A stretch of DNA of 64,000 nucleotides, taken from Arthrobacter sp. ISL-72 (GTDB lineage Bacteria; Actinomycetota; Actinomycetes; Actinomycetales; Micrococcaceae). Under the pieces are notes generated by a model. The model was not told the DNA's origin and did not search any database. It saw only the letters and a program-made list of their open reading frames with translations. A program made the translations under genes and the position numbers. Below, piece after piece: positions 41,982 to 49,838 of the stretch. How positions within the stretch are numbered: position 1 is the stretch's first letter; each line of letters opens with the position of its first letter. The stretch covers positions 186,001-250,000 of the forward strand of contig NZ_JAGGPP010000013.1 in assembly GCF_018613755.1 (NCBI RefSeq). Reading direction: 5' to 3'.

Positions 41982-43640
41982 CTACCCCGCCATCGCCGCC
42001 TTCTCGGCCTGCGAGGCCTGCATCCACTCGCTCAGCCACGGGGCCCGGACGGTGGACGTGATCCTGCAGTCGGCCACGAAGGTTCCCTTGGCGCCGGCGT
42101 CGATCCAGTCCTGCAGCGCGGCAAGGTCGTCCAGCGAGCGGATGATCGCCGACTCAGCACCCAAAGCGCGGGCAATCCCGCTGAAGTCCACTTCGGGGAT
42201 CAGCATGGGCTTTTCGGTCAGGCCCTGGGAACCGTACTGGTGGATCTCGGCCCCGTAGGCGGCGTCGTTGTAGATCACCACGATGGCGCTGCGTGCCGCG
42301 GCAATCAGCGATTCGAGGTCGGACAGGCCCATCAGGAAACCGCCGTCGCCCGAGGCCAGCACCAGGGTGCGGCCGTCTTCCACTGCGCGGGCTGCCCCGA
42401 CGGCGCTCGCAAGTCCCAGCCCGATGGACTGGAAGGCGGTTCCCACCATCACCAGGTCCTGCGGCCGCGGGATGTTCCAGTACATGGGCGCCCACCCGAT
42501 GAAGTGCCCGCCGTCCTGGACCACGGTGCGGCGCTCCGGCAGCACCGCATCCAGTGCCGTGGCCAGGGCGCGCGGATCAAGCCGGCCGTCCACGGTTTCC
42601 ATGGAGCCTGCATGGTGGCCCGGTCCTTCGGCCAGGCGCTTGCGGGCTTCCGCGCGCCACGCGTCCGCCGCAGCCACACCGTCCAACATCGAAAGGAGGC
42701 GTCCCGCGGCGGATTTGGCGTCAGCGCTGACGAACAGGTCCACCCGGGGGTGCGTGGGCTGCAGCGCGGTGTCGATCTGGATGACGGTGCTGTCCGGGCC
42801 GAGCAGGTGCCCGAACCGCATGGTGAACGGGCTCATGCTGGCCCCGGCCACCAGGACCACGTCGGCCTCGCCCATGAGCCCGGCCGCGGCGTCCGTGCCG
42901 AAGCCGCCGGCCACGCCCAGGTACCCCTCGCCTTGGAGGAGGTTGAGCGCCAGGGCGGTTCCGGCGGTCAGCGCGCCCAGGCGGTCGGCGAGCTCCCCGA
43001 GCTCCGGCGCGGCTCCGGCGAGGTGCGCACCGCGGCCGGCCAGGATCAGCGGCCGCCTGGCCCCGGCGAGCAGGCGGGCTACCTGCCCAAGGCCGCCGTC
43101 GACGTCGTCCGTCAGCTTTGGTGCGGGCGGCGCCGGAAGGTCCTCGTCCTCAGCCTCCAGTGCCGCGAGGTCGTAGGGAATGGCAAGCACGACGGCGGTG
43201 CGCTGGGTGAGTGCGTACTCCAGCGCCTGCCGGGTGACGGAGCCCGCGGCGTCGCGGGTGACGGTGAAGGTTGCCGCGCCAAGGCCCGCGGCGATGGCAG
43301 TCTGGTCCACGTCCCAGGGCCGGGCGCCGCTGCTCGGGGCGTCCCCGGTGACCAGCACGACGGGGATCTGCGCCCGGACCGCCTCGGCGAGGGCGGTGAG
43401 TGCGTTGGTGTAGCCGGGGCCGTAGGTGGTGGTGCCTGCGGCGAGGCGTCCGGATGCCCGGTAGTAGGCGTCGGCCGCGGCGATGGCGGCGCCTTCATGC
43501 CGGACGGGGGAGAAGCGGAGGCCCTGATTTTCCGCGGCGTCCAGGAAGTAGGCGTTCCCGTTGCCCATGACGCCGAAGACATCGCTGACGTAGCTGCTGA
43601 GAACCTGTGCCACACGGCCGGAGACGGTAAGTGAAGTCAT
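41982..43640 (-). CDS. Thiamine-diphosphate-dependent enzyme (acetolactate synthase/decarboxylase family)
   Basis: A 552-residue three-domain ThDP enzyme. The PYR domain has catalytic Glu in VRHEGAAIAAADAYYRASGR near 48 and TTTYGPGYTNALTALAEAVR near 70. The middle domain begins GGLGQVARLLAGARRPLILA near 205. The PP domain carries the ThDP-binding GDGGFLMGLSDLES motif near 450 and the paired Asn in VVIYNDAAYGAE near 478. No Shine-Dalgarno is obvious, so translation may be leaderless. Located behind an Lrp regulator and divergent from an aminotransferase, it may decarboxylate or carboligate a 2-oxo acid derived from an amino acid. Confidence 0.87.
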   Translation of the reverse strand: MTSLTVSGRVAQVLSSYVSDVFGVMGNGNAYFLDAAENQGLRFSPVRHEGAAIAAADAYYRASGRLAAGTTTYGPGYTNALTALAEAVRAQIPVVLVTGDAPSSGARPWDVDQTAIAAGLGAATFTVTRDAAGSVTRQALEYALTQRTAVVLAIPYDLAALEAEDEDLPAPPAPKLTDDVDGGLGQVARLLAGARRPLILAGRGAHLAGAAPELGELADRLGALTAGTALALNLLQGEGYLGVAGGFGTDAAAGLMGEADVVLVAGASMSPFTMRFGHLLGPDSTVIQIDTALQPTHPRVDLFVSADAKSAAGRLLSMLDGVAAADAWRAEARKRLAEGPGHHAGSMETVDGRLDPRALATALDAVLPERRTVVQDGGHFIGWAPMYWNIPRPQDLVMVGTAFQSIGLGLASAVGAARAVEDGRTLVLASGDGGFLMGLSDLESLIAAARSAIVVIYNDAAYGAEIHQYGSQGLTEKPMLIPEVDFSGIARALGAESAIIRSLDDLAALQDWIDAGAKGTFVADCRITSTVRAPWLSEWMQASQAEKAAMAG

Positions 43641-43749
43641 GCAGGAATCGTGCGCGCCAGGAATCGGATAGGCAAGAGAGCCGGCACCGGCTGGGACTTT
43701 TGGCAGCAGAAGATGAGCGAACTGACAAAATGACCACTTGTGGCGTGCG

Positions 43750-44262
43750 TCACCGCGCTTTGTCCGGAGCGCGGGATTCCTGCTCTGACAGCCGGCTCAG
43801 GAGGCCGTCGTAGCGGGGCGGCATGAGCTCCAGCACGGAGATGGCCGTGCTGGTCCGTTGGATCCCCTTGATCTCCAGGATCTGGTTGGTAATGCGGTAG
43901 AGGTCGGCGGTGCCGCGGGCCACCACTTTGGCCATGAGGTCCGCGTCGCCGGTGGTGGCGTGCACCTCGATGACCTCCGGGATGGCCGCCAGTCCGTCTT
44001 CCACCGCTCCGGTCCGCGTCTGGCTGATGGACAGTGAGAGGAAGGCCATGAGTTCGTAGCCCAGTGCGGCAGGGTCGAGCCTCCGGCTGAAGGAGCGGAG
44101 GGCGCCGCTGCGCTCCAGCCGTGCCAGCCGGGCGTGGACGGTGTTCCGTGCGACGCCGAGTGTCCGGGAGAGTGCCAGGGCGCTGGCTTCGGGATCCTTG
44201 TCGAGCGCCAGGATGATCCGGCCGTCGAGCGAATCGAGCGTGCGAGTGTTCGCGATGGTCAT
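43750..44262 (-). CDS. Lrp/AsnC-family regulator
   Basis: The 170-residue regulator has N-terminal HTH: LDSLDGRIILALDKDPEASA, then LSRTLGVARNTVHARLARLE, followed by the RAM ligand-binding domain (MAFLSLSISQTRTGAVEDGL, VIEVHATTGDADLMAKVVAR). Lrp-type proteins sense amino acids. Upstream is the TPP gene on the same strand and, divergently, the aminotransferase and permease genes, all likely targets. Two TTGAGC boxes 21 bases apart (44286 and 44307) in the divergent gap may be contact sites. Confidence 0.93.
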   Translation of the reverse strand: MTIANTRTLDSLDGRIILALDKDPEASALALSRTLGVARNTVHARLARLERSGALRSFSRRLDPAALGYELMAFLSLSISQTRTGAVEDGLAAIPEVIEVHATTGDADLMAKVVARGTADLYRITNQILEIKGIQRTSTAISVLELMPPRYDGLLSRLSEQESRAPDKAR

Positions 44263-44355
44263 ATTTTCACCAGAGGTACTAGAAGTTGAGCAGAAGTCCC
44301 AATGGCTTGAGCGTATCTTGCAATGTGGGCCGGGTCACAATCATGATCGGTCTTC

Positions 44356-45453
44356 ATGACCCCTGATCAACTCCTGGCCGCACCCGAAACCGTACTGCCC
44401 ACCCTTCGTGGCGCGGTGGCCGGCCTCCCGTCCTACGTCCCGGGCCGGCCCAGTGCCGGCGCGGACATCGCAGCCCTCGCCAGCAACGAAAGCCACTACG
44501 ACCCACTGCCCGCGGCCACGGCTGCGGTGGCCGAAGCGGCCGGCCGGATGAATCGCTACCCGGACATGGCCGCCGTCGAACTCCGTGAACGGCTTGCCCG
44601 GCACCTGGGCGTCACCGCCGGGGAGGTGGCGGTGGGACCCGGCAGCGTGGGCGTCCTGCAGCAGATCATCACCGGGCTGTGCGACGCCGGGGATGAAGTG
44701 GTCTTCGCCTGGCGCTCCTTCGAGGCCTACCCCATCCTGGTGGAGCTGGCGGGCGCCCGGCCGGTCCGCATCCCGCTGGACGATGCCGAGGGCCACGACC
44801 TTGATGCCATGGCCGCGGCCGTCACCGCGCGCACCAAGGTGATCCTGCTCTGCACCCCCAACAATCCCACCGGCGTGCCGATCAGCCATGCACGCCTCGA
44901 GGCCTTCCTGCAGACCGTCCGCTCGGACATCCTGGTGGTGATCGACGAGGCCTACGTGGAGTACGCCGACGCGGGCAGCGGCCCGGACTCGCTGGCGCTC
45001 TACCGCCGGTACCCGAACGTCTGCATCCTGCGCACGTTCTCCAAGGCCTACGGGCTCGCTGGCCTGCGGGTGGGATACGCGGTGGCGGCGCCGGCCATTG
45101 CAGAGGGGCTGCGCCGGACCGCCCTGCCCTTCGCCGTGAGCGCGCTGGCCCAAAAGGCGGCCGTCGCGTCACTGGACGCGGGGGAGGAGATGGAAGCGCG
45201 CGTTGCCGCCGTGAAGCAGGAACGGGCGCGGATGGCCGCGCAGCTGGCAGCCCAGGGCTGGAAGCTGCAGCCGAGCCAGGCCAACTTCCTGTGGATCCGC
45301 GCCGATAGTCGCCTTTTGGCGGTGCTGGTGGACGCGTTCGACAGCGCCGGCATCCTGGTCCGGGCCTACCAGGGGGACGGCGTGCGGATCACCGTTGCCG
45401 ACCCCGCCTCCAACGACCGCGTGCTCCGGCTCCTCGAAGCCCACACGGCCTGA
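44356..45453 (+). CDS. Class I/II aminotransferase, HisC-like (histidinol-phosphate or aromatic)
   Basis: A 365-residue PLP enzyme. ASNESHYDPLPAATAAVAEA near 36 binds substrate phosphate or carboxylate. GPGSVGVLQQIITGLCDAGD near 95 grips PLP, and TPNNPTGVPIS near 172 and IDEAYVEYAD near 196 are typical. The PLP Lys is in RTFSKAYGLAGLRVGYA near 228. Actinobacterial HisC paralogues often act on phenylalanine and other aromatic amino acids (Pat). Divergence from an Lrp gene and the permease behind it favour amino-acid catabolism over histidine synthesis. Confidence 0.87.
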   Translation: MTPDQLLAAPETVLPTLRGAVAGLPSYVPGRPSAGADIAALASNESHYDPLPAATAAVAEAAGRMNRYPDMAAVELRERLARHLGVTAGEVAVGPGSVGVLQQIITGLCDAGDEVVFAWRSFEAYPILVELAGARPVRIPLDDAEGHDLDAMAAAVTARTKVILLCTPNNPTGVPISHARLEAFLQTVRSDILVVIDEAYVEYADAGSGPDSLALYRRYPNVCILRTFSKAYGLAGLRVGYAVAAPAIAEGLRRTALPFAVSALAQKAAVASLDAGEEMEARVAAVKQERARMAAQLAAQGWKLQPSQANFLWIRADSRLLAVLVDAFDSAGILVRAYQGDGVRITVADPASNDRVLRLLEAHTA

Positions 45454-45505
45454 CAACCGAATGACCTTCTCCCAATCCGTTCCACCTACAACCAGAGGAA
45501 TCCCC

Positions 45506-46918
45506 ATGGAACAACAGACAAAGACGTCTGCCCGCGCGCTCGGCGCGGCCCTCAAACCCCGTCAGCTAACCATGATGGGCCTGGGAAGCGCCATCGGCGC
45601 GGGCCTTTTCATCGGCTCCGGGGCGGGCATCCAGGCTGCCGGCCCGGCGGTGCTGATCTCCTACCTCGTGGCCGGCACGCTCATCATCCTGGTGATGTGG
45701 GCCCTCGGCGAGATGGCTGCCACCAATCCGGACAGCGGCGCCTTCTCCGTCTACACTGCCAAGGCCTACGGTCCGGTGGCCGGCGCCACGGTGGGCTGGC
45801 TGTGGTGGCTGCAGCTGGTGGTGGTCATCGCGGCCGAGGCTCTCGGCGCGGCAGGCCTGCTGGCCACGATCTTCCCCGCCCTGCCGGTGTGGCTGATGGC
45901 CTTCGTGTTCATCGTGGTGCTCACCGCGGTCAACCTGACCAGCGTGAAGAACTTCGGCGAGTTCGAGTTCTGGTTCGCCCTGCTCAAGGTGGCGGCGATC
46001 GTCGGGTTCCTCCTGGTGGGCGCCGCGCTTCTATTCGGCTGGCTGCCGGGCGTCCGGTCGCCGGGCCTGACGAACTTCATGGGCGACGGATTCGCGCCCA
46101 GCGGCTTCGCCGGGATTGCCACGGCGCTGTTCGTGGTGGCGTTCGCGTTCGGTGGCACCGAAATCGTGTCCGTGGCGGCAGCCGAGACCGCCGAGCCGGC
46201 GCGCAGTGTGAAGAAGGCAGTCCGAACGGTGCTGTGGCGCATCCTGGTGTTCTACATCGGCGCGATCTTCGTTATTGCGGCGGTGGTTCCCGTGGGTTCT
46301 GCAGGCCTGAAGAGCCCATTCGCCGCGGTGTTGGAGGCCGCCGGCATGCCCGGCGCAGCCACCGCCATTACCCTGGTAGCCGTGGCAGCGCTGCTTTCCG
46401 CACTCAACGCCAACCTCTACGGTGCCTCGCGTATGGCGTTCTCCCTGGCTGAGCGGGGCGAGGCGCCTCGTTTGCTTGGTTCGGTGTCCAAGGCACGGGT
46501 TCCGGTGGTCGCGGTACTGGCCAGCGTTGCCTTCGGCGTTGTCACGGTTGTGCTGGAGCTGGCCTTCCCCGAGAAGGTCCTTCCAGTCCTGCTCAACATT
46601 GTGGGTTCGACGTGCCTGCTGGTGTGGACGTCCGCGCTCCTGGCCCAGCTCGCGCTGCGGCTCCGCGCCGACCGCGAGGGAACGGAGCTTCCGCTGCGGA
46701 TGCCGGGCTTTCCGTGGCTGACGGGGATCGGTCTCCTCATCCTCGCGGCGATCTTCACGGTGGGCTTCATCGGCGAGGACTCCCGTCCCCAGCTCCTGAG
46801 CACCTTCGGACTCGTTGCGCTTCTGGCGGTGGGCAACTGGCTACACCACCGTTCCGGGAAGGTTTCGCCGGTTGTCGAGTCTTCGGAGAGCTCCAAGGAG
46901 CCGGTGCTCATCGACTGA
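45506..46918 (+). CDS. Amino-acid permease (APC superfamily)
   Basis: A protein of 470 residues from ATG 45506 (CAGAGGAA ahead). The consensus start of the family, LTMMGLGSAIGAGLFIGSGA, is at about 22-41, and helix 3-5 motifs (ATNPDSGAFSVYTAKAYGPV, then FAFGGTEIVSVAAAETAEPA near 215) are present. About 12 transmembrane helices. It resembles GabP/AnsP-type carriers and should import the amino acid used by the aminotransferase 52 bases upstream, with which it forms an operon. A hairpin terminator follows. Confidence 0.92.
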   Translation: MEQQTKTSARALGAALKPRQLTMMGLGSAIGAGLFIGSGAGIQAAGPAVLISYLVAGTLIILVMWALGEMAATNPDSGAFSVYTAKAYGPVAGATVGWLWWLQLVVVIAAEALGAAGLLATIFPALPVWLMAFVFIVVLTAVNLTSVKNFGEFEFWFALLKVAAIVGFLLVGAALLFGWLPGVRSPGLTNFMGDGFAPSGFAGIATALFVVAFAFGGTEIVSVAAAETAEPARSVKKAVRTVLWRILVFYIGAIFVIAAVVPVGSAGLKSPFAAVLEAAGMPGAATAITLVAVAALLSALNANLYGASRMAFSLAERGEAPRLLGSVSKARVPVVAVLASVAFGVVTVVLELAFPEKVLPVLLNIVGSTCLLVWTSALLAQLALRLRADREGTELPLRMPGFPWLTGIGLLILAAIFTVGFIGEDSRPQLLSTFGLVALLAVGNWLHHRSGKVSPVVESSESSKEPVLID

Positions 46919-46953
46919 AACGCGCGCTGGGAACCACTTCGAGGGTTCAAGCG

Positions 46954-46992
46954 CAAGGAGGGCGCGTCCGGTTTTGGCCGGGCGCGCCCTTG
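46954..46992 (+). terminator. Hairpin terminator of the aminotransferase-permease operon
   Basis: CAAGG-AGG-GCGCG-T-CCGG, loop TTTT, then CCGG-GCGCGCCCTTG pair with a three-base bulge, starting 36 bases after the permease stop. Confidence 0.6.
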
Positions 46993-47071
46993 GCGTGGTA
47001 TGCCGGGCAACAGAATTCAGACATAATCCGATACGCCGGAACGCGGGGGATGAATTAGGAGTCTTTAGCCA

Positions 47072-47581
47072 TTACTGAAACTCCGATTTATAACTGTAGT
47101 CGGGGAGGTAATAGCAGTCAGACATGGAGTGTATTTCCACAGTGTTCGATGACCTCACGTCAAAGGACAGGAAGATATACCCGCCGTCGGCATGCGCCAG
47201 TTCGAGCCGATCAACACCGTTGGTGAAGTGGTTATCACCAGGCTTCCACCCCTCGGCTGTCATGTGCTTGAGGATGTTATCCAGAAGTTGGGTCTGGTCC
47301 ACCTCGCCGCTGAGCTTAATCCACCTCATATCATCGGACTTCCATTCCCCGTCGTGGCTGTTGTCCTTGGGACGCGAGCAGCTGGATAGCTCATCAGGGC
47401 TATCCGAGGTCTGGACGGATGCTTCTGGAAACATTGCCTGGATTTCATCCACGGCGGAGCTGATCATCGGCTTGACCTCCCTCAACCTATCGCTCTGGTC
47501 GGTACGTTGTCCTGGCATGCAGGAGATCAAAGCTGGTGCCAAGACCAATGCGCAGAGTGCTGCAATCAGGCCGCTTTTCAT
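47072..47581 (-). CDS. Hypothetical lipoprotein
   Basis: ATG 47581 follows AAGGGA at 7 bases and opens a type II signal, MKSGLIAALCALVLAPAL with lipobox LISC, giving 169 residues. The mature part has a helix (VKPMISSAVDEIQAMFPEAS), a Cys pair around SSCSRPKD and SDCYYLPDY, and LDNILKHMTAEGWKPGDNHF with GGYIFLSFDVRSSNTVEIHS near the end. It looks like the LppP/LpqN-type small wall lipoproteins of actinobacteria, with no clear family. It follows the next gene by 16 bases in the same transcript. Base composition is lower in GC than the amino-acid cluster. Confidence 0.7.
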   Translation of the reverse strand: MKSGLIAALCALVLAPALISCMPGQRTDQSDRLREVKPMISSAVDEIQAMFPEASVQTSDSPDELSSCSRPKDNSHDGEWKSDDMRWIKLSGEVDQTQLLDNILKHMTAEGWKPGDNHFTNGVDRLELAHADGGYIFLSFDVRSSNTVEIHSMSDCYYLPDYSYKSEFQ

Positions 47582-47597
47582 GTGTCCCTTTCGGTGG

Positions 47598-47936
47598 CTA
47601 TACGGGCTTGATTGCTTCGATCGTATGGATGGCTCCGTTGCGATCCTTGCATTCCATCGGGGCTTTATTCTTGAGATCGCTCTTGCTCGGCATCGGGCAT
47701 TTGAGGCGGTTCCCGTCATCATCGGTAAAGATGATGTTTTTATTGATGAGCGATCCGGTCGTCTCAGTGATCTCCACGCCGTAGGTCAACTCAACTTCCT
47801 CGTCTGCCTGTTCCACGAATGGAAGCAACAGAACGGTGAGCAGGGCGAGCACAACCGGAACTGACAGACCAATCATCCACTGCTGAAGGGTAGAAAAGTG
47901 GCTTTTCGCCGGCGGTGTTATAGGGCTGTCTGACAT
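47598..47936 (-). CDS. Hypothetical single-span membrane protein
   Basis: A 112-residue protein with a cytoplasmic N-terminus, one helix at about 20-42 (WMIGLSVPVVLALLTVLLLP) and an outside domain containing the two Cys residues of LKCPMPSKSD and MECKDRNGA, possibly a disulphide. It precedes the lipoprotein gene by 16 bases. No family recognised; the two may act as a surface pair. Confidence 0.65.
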   Translation of the reverse strand: MSDSPITPPAKSHFSTLQQWMIGLSVPVVLALLTVLLLPFVEQADEEVELTYGVEITETTGSLINKNIIFTDDDGNRLKCPMPSKSDLKNKAPMECKDRNGAIHTIEAIKPV

Positions 47937-48086
47937 GTCTAGAACCTTATCGGCCCAAAACGTAGATCGTCGCCCGACTGACGTTTAGGGCCATGCCCTA
48001 CCTTCGGTGGTATCTTCACCACTTTGCGGATAGGGAGCCTGCTACCTGAATGAATAACCTGGTGCGTATCGACACACCTATCGAGT

Positions 48087-48140
48087 CAGCCCCATAAACA
48101 TCGTCCGGTGCAGGATGTCCACGTGCTTGCGCGAGACTCT
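48087..48140 (-). pseudogene. Fragment duplicating the 3' end of the GntR gene
   Basis: Positions 48087-48136 match 51244-51293 at 48 of 50 bases. On the minus strand it encodes SRKHVDILHRTMFMGLTR and a stop, against SRKHVDVLHRTMFMGLANTG in the intact GntR gene. It is the left member of a direct repeat that brackets a three-gene cassette. Confidence 0.85.
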
Positions 48141-48248
48141 CCACGGCCTCCTTGTCCTCGCCCAGAATTCCTCCAACTGGTTGCTCTGCAGGGCGCACAG
48201 TGGGGAGATCACGACGGCGGGACCGCGCCTTGCGCTGTCCCGCGGATG
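48141..48248 (-). pseudogene. RecQ helicase fragment fused to the GntR fragment
   Basis: The minus strand reads SARRGPAVVISPLCALQSNQ and LEEFWARTRRPWR, then runs in frame into the GntR fragment. It matches SARRGPAVVVSPLIALQEDQ of the RecQ gene at the window's left end, including 26 identical bases around 48214-48239. An in-frame stop lies just upstream and there is no start codon, so it is not expressed as such. Confidence 0.8.
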
Positions 48249-48297
48249 CCTTCTCTGGAGAGTCTATCCACGCCATTTTGCTGCTCTGTTGTGGACG

Positions 48298-49398
48298 TCA
48301 GACTTTGGAATCCAAACCGAACGCCTTGCTAACTTCCGTGAGAGTTAGCTCGTGGCGCAGCTTGCAGGCACTGTTTTGGTTTGCGAAGAGACCTTTAAGC
48401 CAAAAAGCGTTCGAAAGACTGACAGTGTGCGCCCAGGAAACAGGCACGATGTACTCGTGGGTGTCAGTACCATCGTCCACTGCAGTCGTATGGAGTCCGT
48501 AGTCGCCCTGAAGGTCGAGTTGGCTGAAGTACATGTCGTTCCCGTTCTCCATGAGTTTTGCATTCATGGCTGGTACAGCAGGACCGGTCACTGTCCCGAC
48601 GCCGACGTAGCCGTGGCCAGGGACGTACACGAAAATGCGGGCCCCAACAGGGAGTTTTCGCAGCGACCGTGAGTACCACTCGCCGCCGCCAGCGGATACG
48701 AAGCCGTACTTCTGAGCGTCGTTCCAAACGCGTGTGGAGTCTTCCATCCCGAATGCTACGTACCAGTCAGAGCCATTCCAGGCGGCCTTGCTGGACCGTA
48801 GTTGTGTTTTCCCCGAGGGAGCGGCCTGTCGGGTTGACGGGATAAGCCACGTTCGCGCCAGATAGTCATTGCCCTGGTCGGAGAAGTAGCGAAATAGCAT
48901 GACATTGATTGGCACGGCATAAGTCGAACTGAGGTACTCGACAATACGCTCAGTACTGTCGTCCAGGTCGCTTGCGACAACGGTGATGGAGTGCGCCTCG
49001 TTGAGGTCATCTGGTGTCGGGGTTCCGCCGAAGCGTTCGGCGAAAGCGATATCGAAATCAGTGCCAGGGTTGTGCCTATTGAAGATGTCTCTTATGTCTT
49101 CGTTTGAGAGGCCTTGAACCCATGAGGCATAGTCCAGAGCCTGCGCGACGATTTCGCGCGGAGTCCTGTCCCGTTTGAGTTCAACGATGTGAACGGTGCC
49201 TTCCAAATCGATACCCAGGATATCGATGAGTTTTCCATGGCCGGTAAGAACCTGATGGCCGATCAGGAGTAGTTCGGTTTCGAGGATTGCGGGATCGTCG
49301 AGAATGAGTTGTTCCAGACGGGACTCCAGCGGCATCTTGGCTGGCGCCAACTGGACTGCCTTGTCTGTAACGCGCCAGAGGCCGATTTCTAGAGGCAA
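48298..49398 (-). CDS. PD-(D/E)XK nuclease (NucS/DUF91-like) with C-terminal extension
   Basis: TTG 49398 is chosen: AAAGGA lies 7 bases before it and the family starts PLEIGLWRV there; 366 residues. The N-terminal nuclease shows LESRLEQLILDDPAILETEL, then HGKLIDILGIDLEGTVHIVE-LKRD with catalytic Asp59, Glu73 and Lys75, followed by Gln86 and Tyr90 in AQALDY. Residues 210-366 form a second domain (WNGSDWYVAFGMEDSTRVWN, VGARIFVYVPGHGYVGVGTV) that looks beta-rich, like an EVE/PUA-type base reader. It could cleave modified or branched DNA. It is the first gene of the bracketed cassette; role in defence is inference. Confidence 0.8.
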   Translation of the reverse strand: MPLEIGLWRVTDKAVQLAPAKMPLESRLEQLILDDPAILETELLLIGHQVLTGHGKLIDILGIDLEGTVHIVELKRDRTPREIVAQALDYASWVQGLSNEDIRDIFNRHNPGTDFDIAFAERFGGTPTPDDLNEAHSITVVASDLDDSTERIVEYLSSTYAVPINVMLFRYFSDQGNDYLARTWLIPSTRQAAPSGKTQLRSSKAAWNGSDWYVAFGMEDSTRVWNDAQKYGFVSAGGGEWYSRSLRKLPVGARIFVYVPGHGYVGVGTVTGPAVPAMNAKLMENGNDMYFSQLDLQGDYGLHTTAVDDGTDTHEYIVPVSWAHTVSLSNAFWLKGLFANQNSACKLRHELTLTEVSKAFGLDSKV

Positions 49399-49549
49399 CG
49401 TGATTCCTTTCGTTAAGACTGATGCGGGCCGCTTTCGCGACTTTGAGCGGTAGCAAAGCGCTTCGGCTGCAGGAACCGGGGCCAATTGATCGGCTGCCCA
49501 TTTCGCCCGATGAGTGCAGGCGCCAATGAAAGTTGGCGCGGGATGCTCG

Positions 49550-49777
49550 CTACTTTTTCCGAGTCTTTTTGATGATTTCTGCTGCCTGCCGGTAGGCCCG
49601 TTTGGCCTCGGGGCTTGTTACCGCCGTGTATATTTTCTTGCCGTCGTCGGCCAGTCCCTTGATTCGTGCTTGCACGGCTGGGTCCTTTGCGATGGCGTAC
49701 AGCTTGGCTGCGCCGTTTTTCGCCTTGGCGCCGCCGTTCTTCAACGCGGCGGCAGCCTTGTTGCCTATCTCGGCCAT
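49550..49777 (-). CDS. Small basic Ala/Lys-rich protein
   Basis: A 75-residue protein with GGAGAAC 6 bases before ATG 49777. The sequence is helical and positively charged, with NGGAKAKNGAAKLYAIAKDP near 14 and EIIKKTRKK at the end, so it may bind DNA or act as a cofactor. It lies 151 bases upstream of the nuclease gene in the same direction. No family recognised. Confidence 0.6.
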   Translation of the reverse strand: MAEIGNKAAAALKNGGAKAKNGAAKLYAIAKDPAVQARIKGLADDGKKIYTAVTSPEAKRAYRQAAEIIKKTRKK

Positions 49778-49838
49778 TTTGTTCTCCGTACCATTGGCAG
49801 TTCGTCATGCGAGATTAGCACTGTGTGAGAATGTGCCT

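Noticed and set aside
41967..43634. 555-codon plus-strand frame opposite the ThDP enzyme
   Set aside because: Shadow of a GC-rich gene; the minus frame has the ThDP motifs and correct length.
48016..48276. 86-codon minus-strand frame over the RecQ/GntR fragments
   Set aside because: It is out of frame with both fragments and matches nothing; the fragments explain the sequence better.
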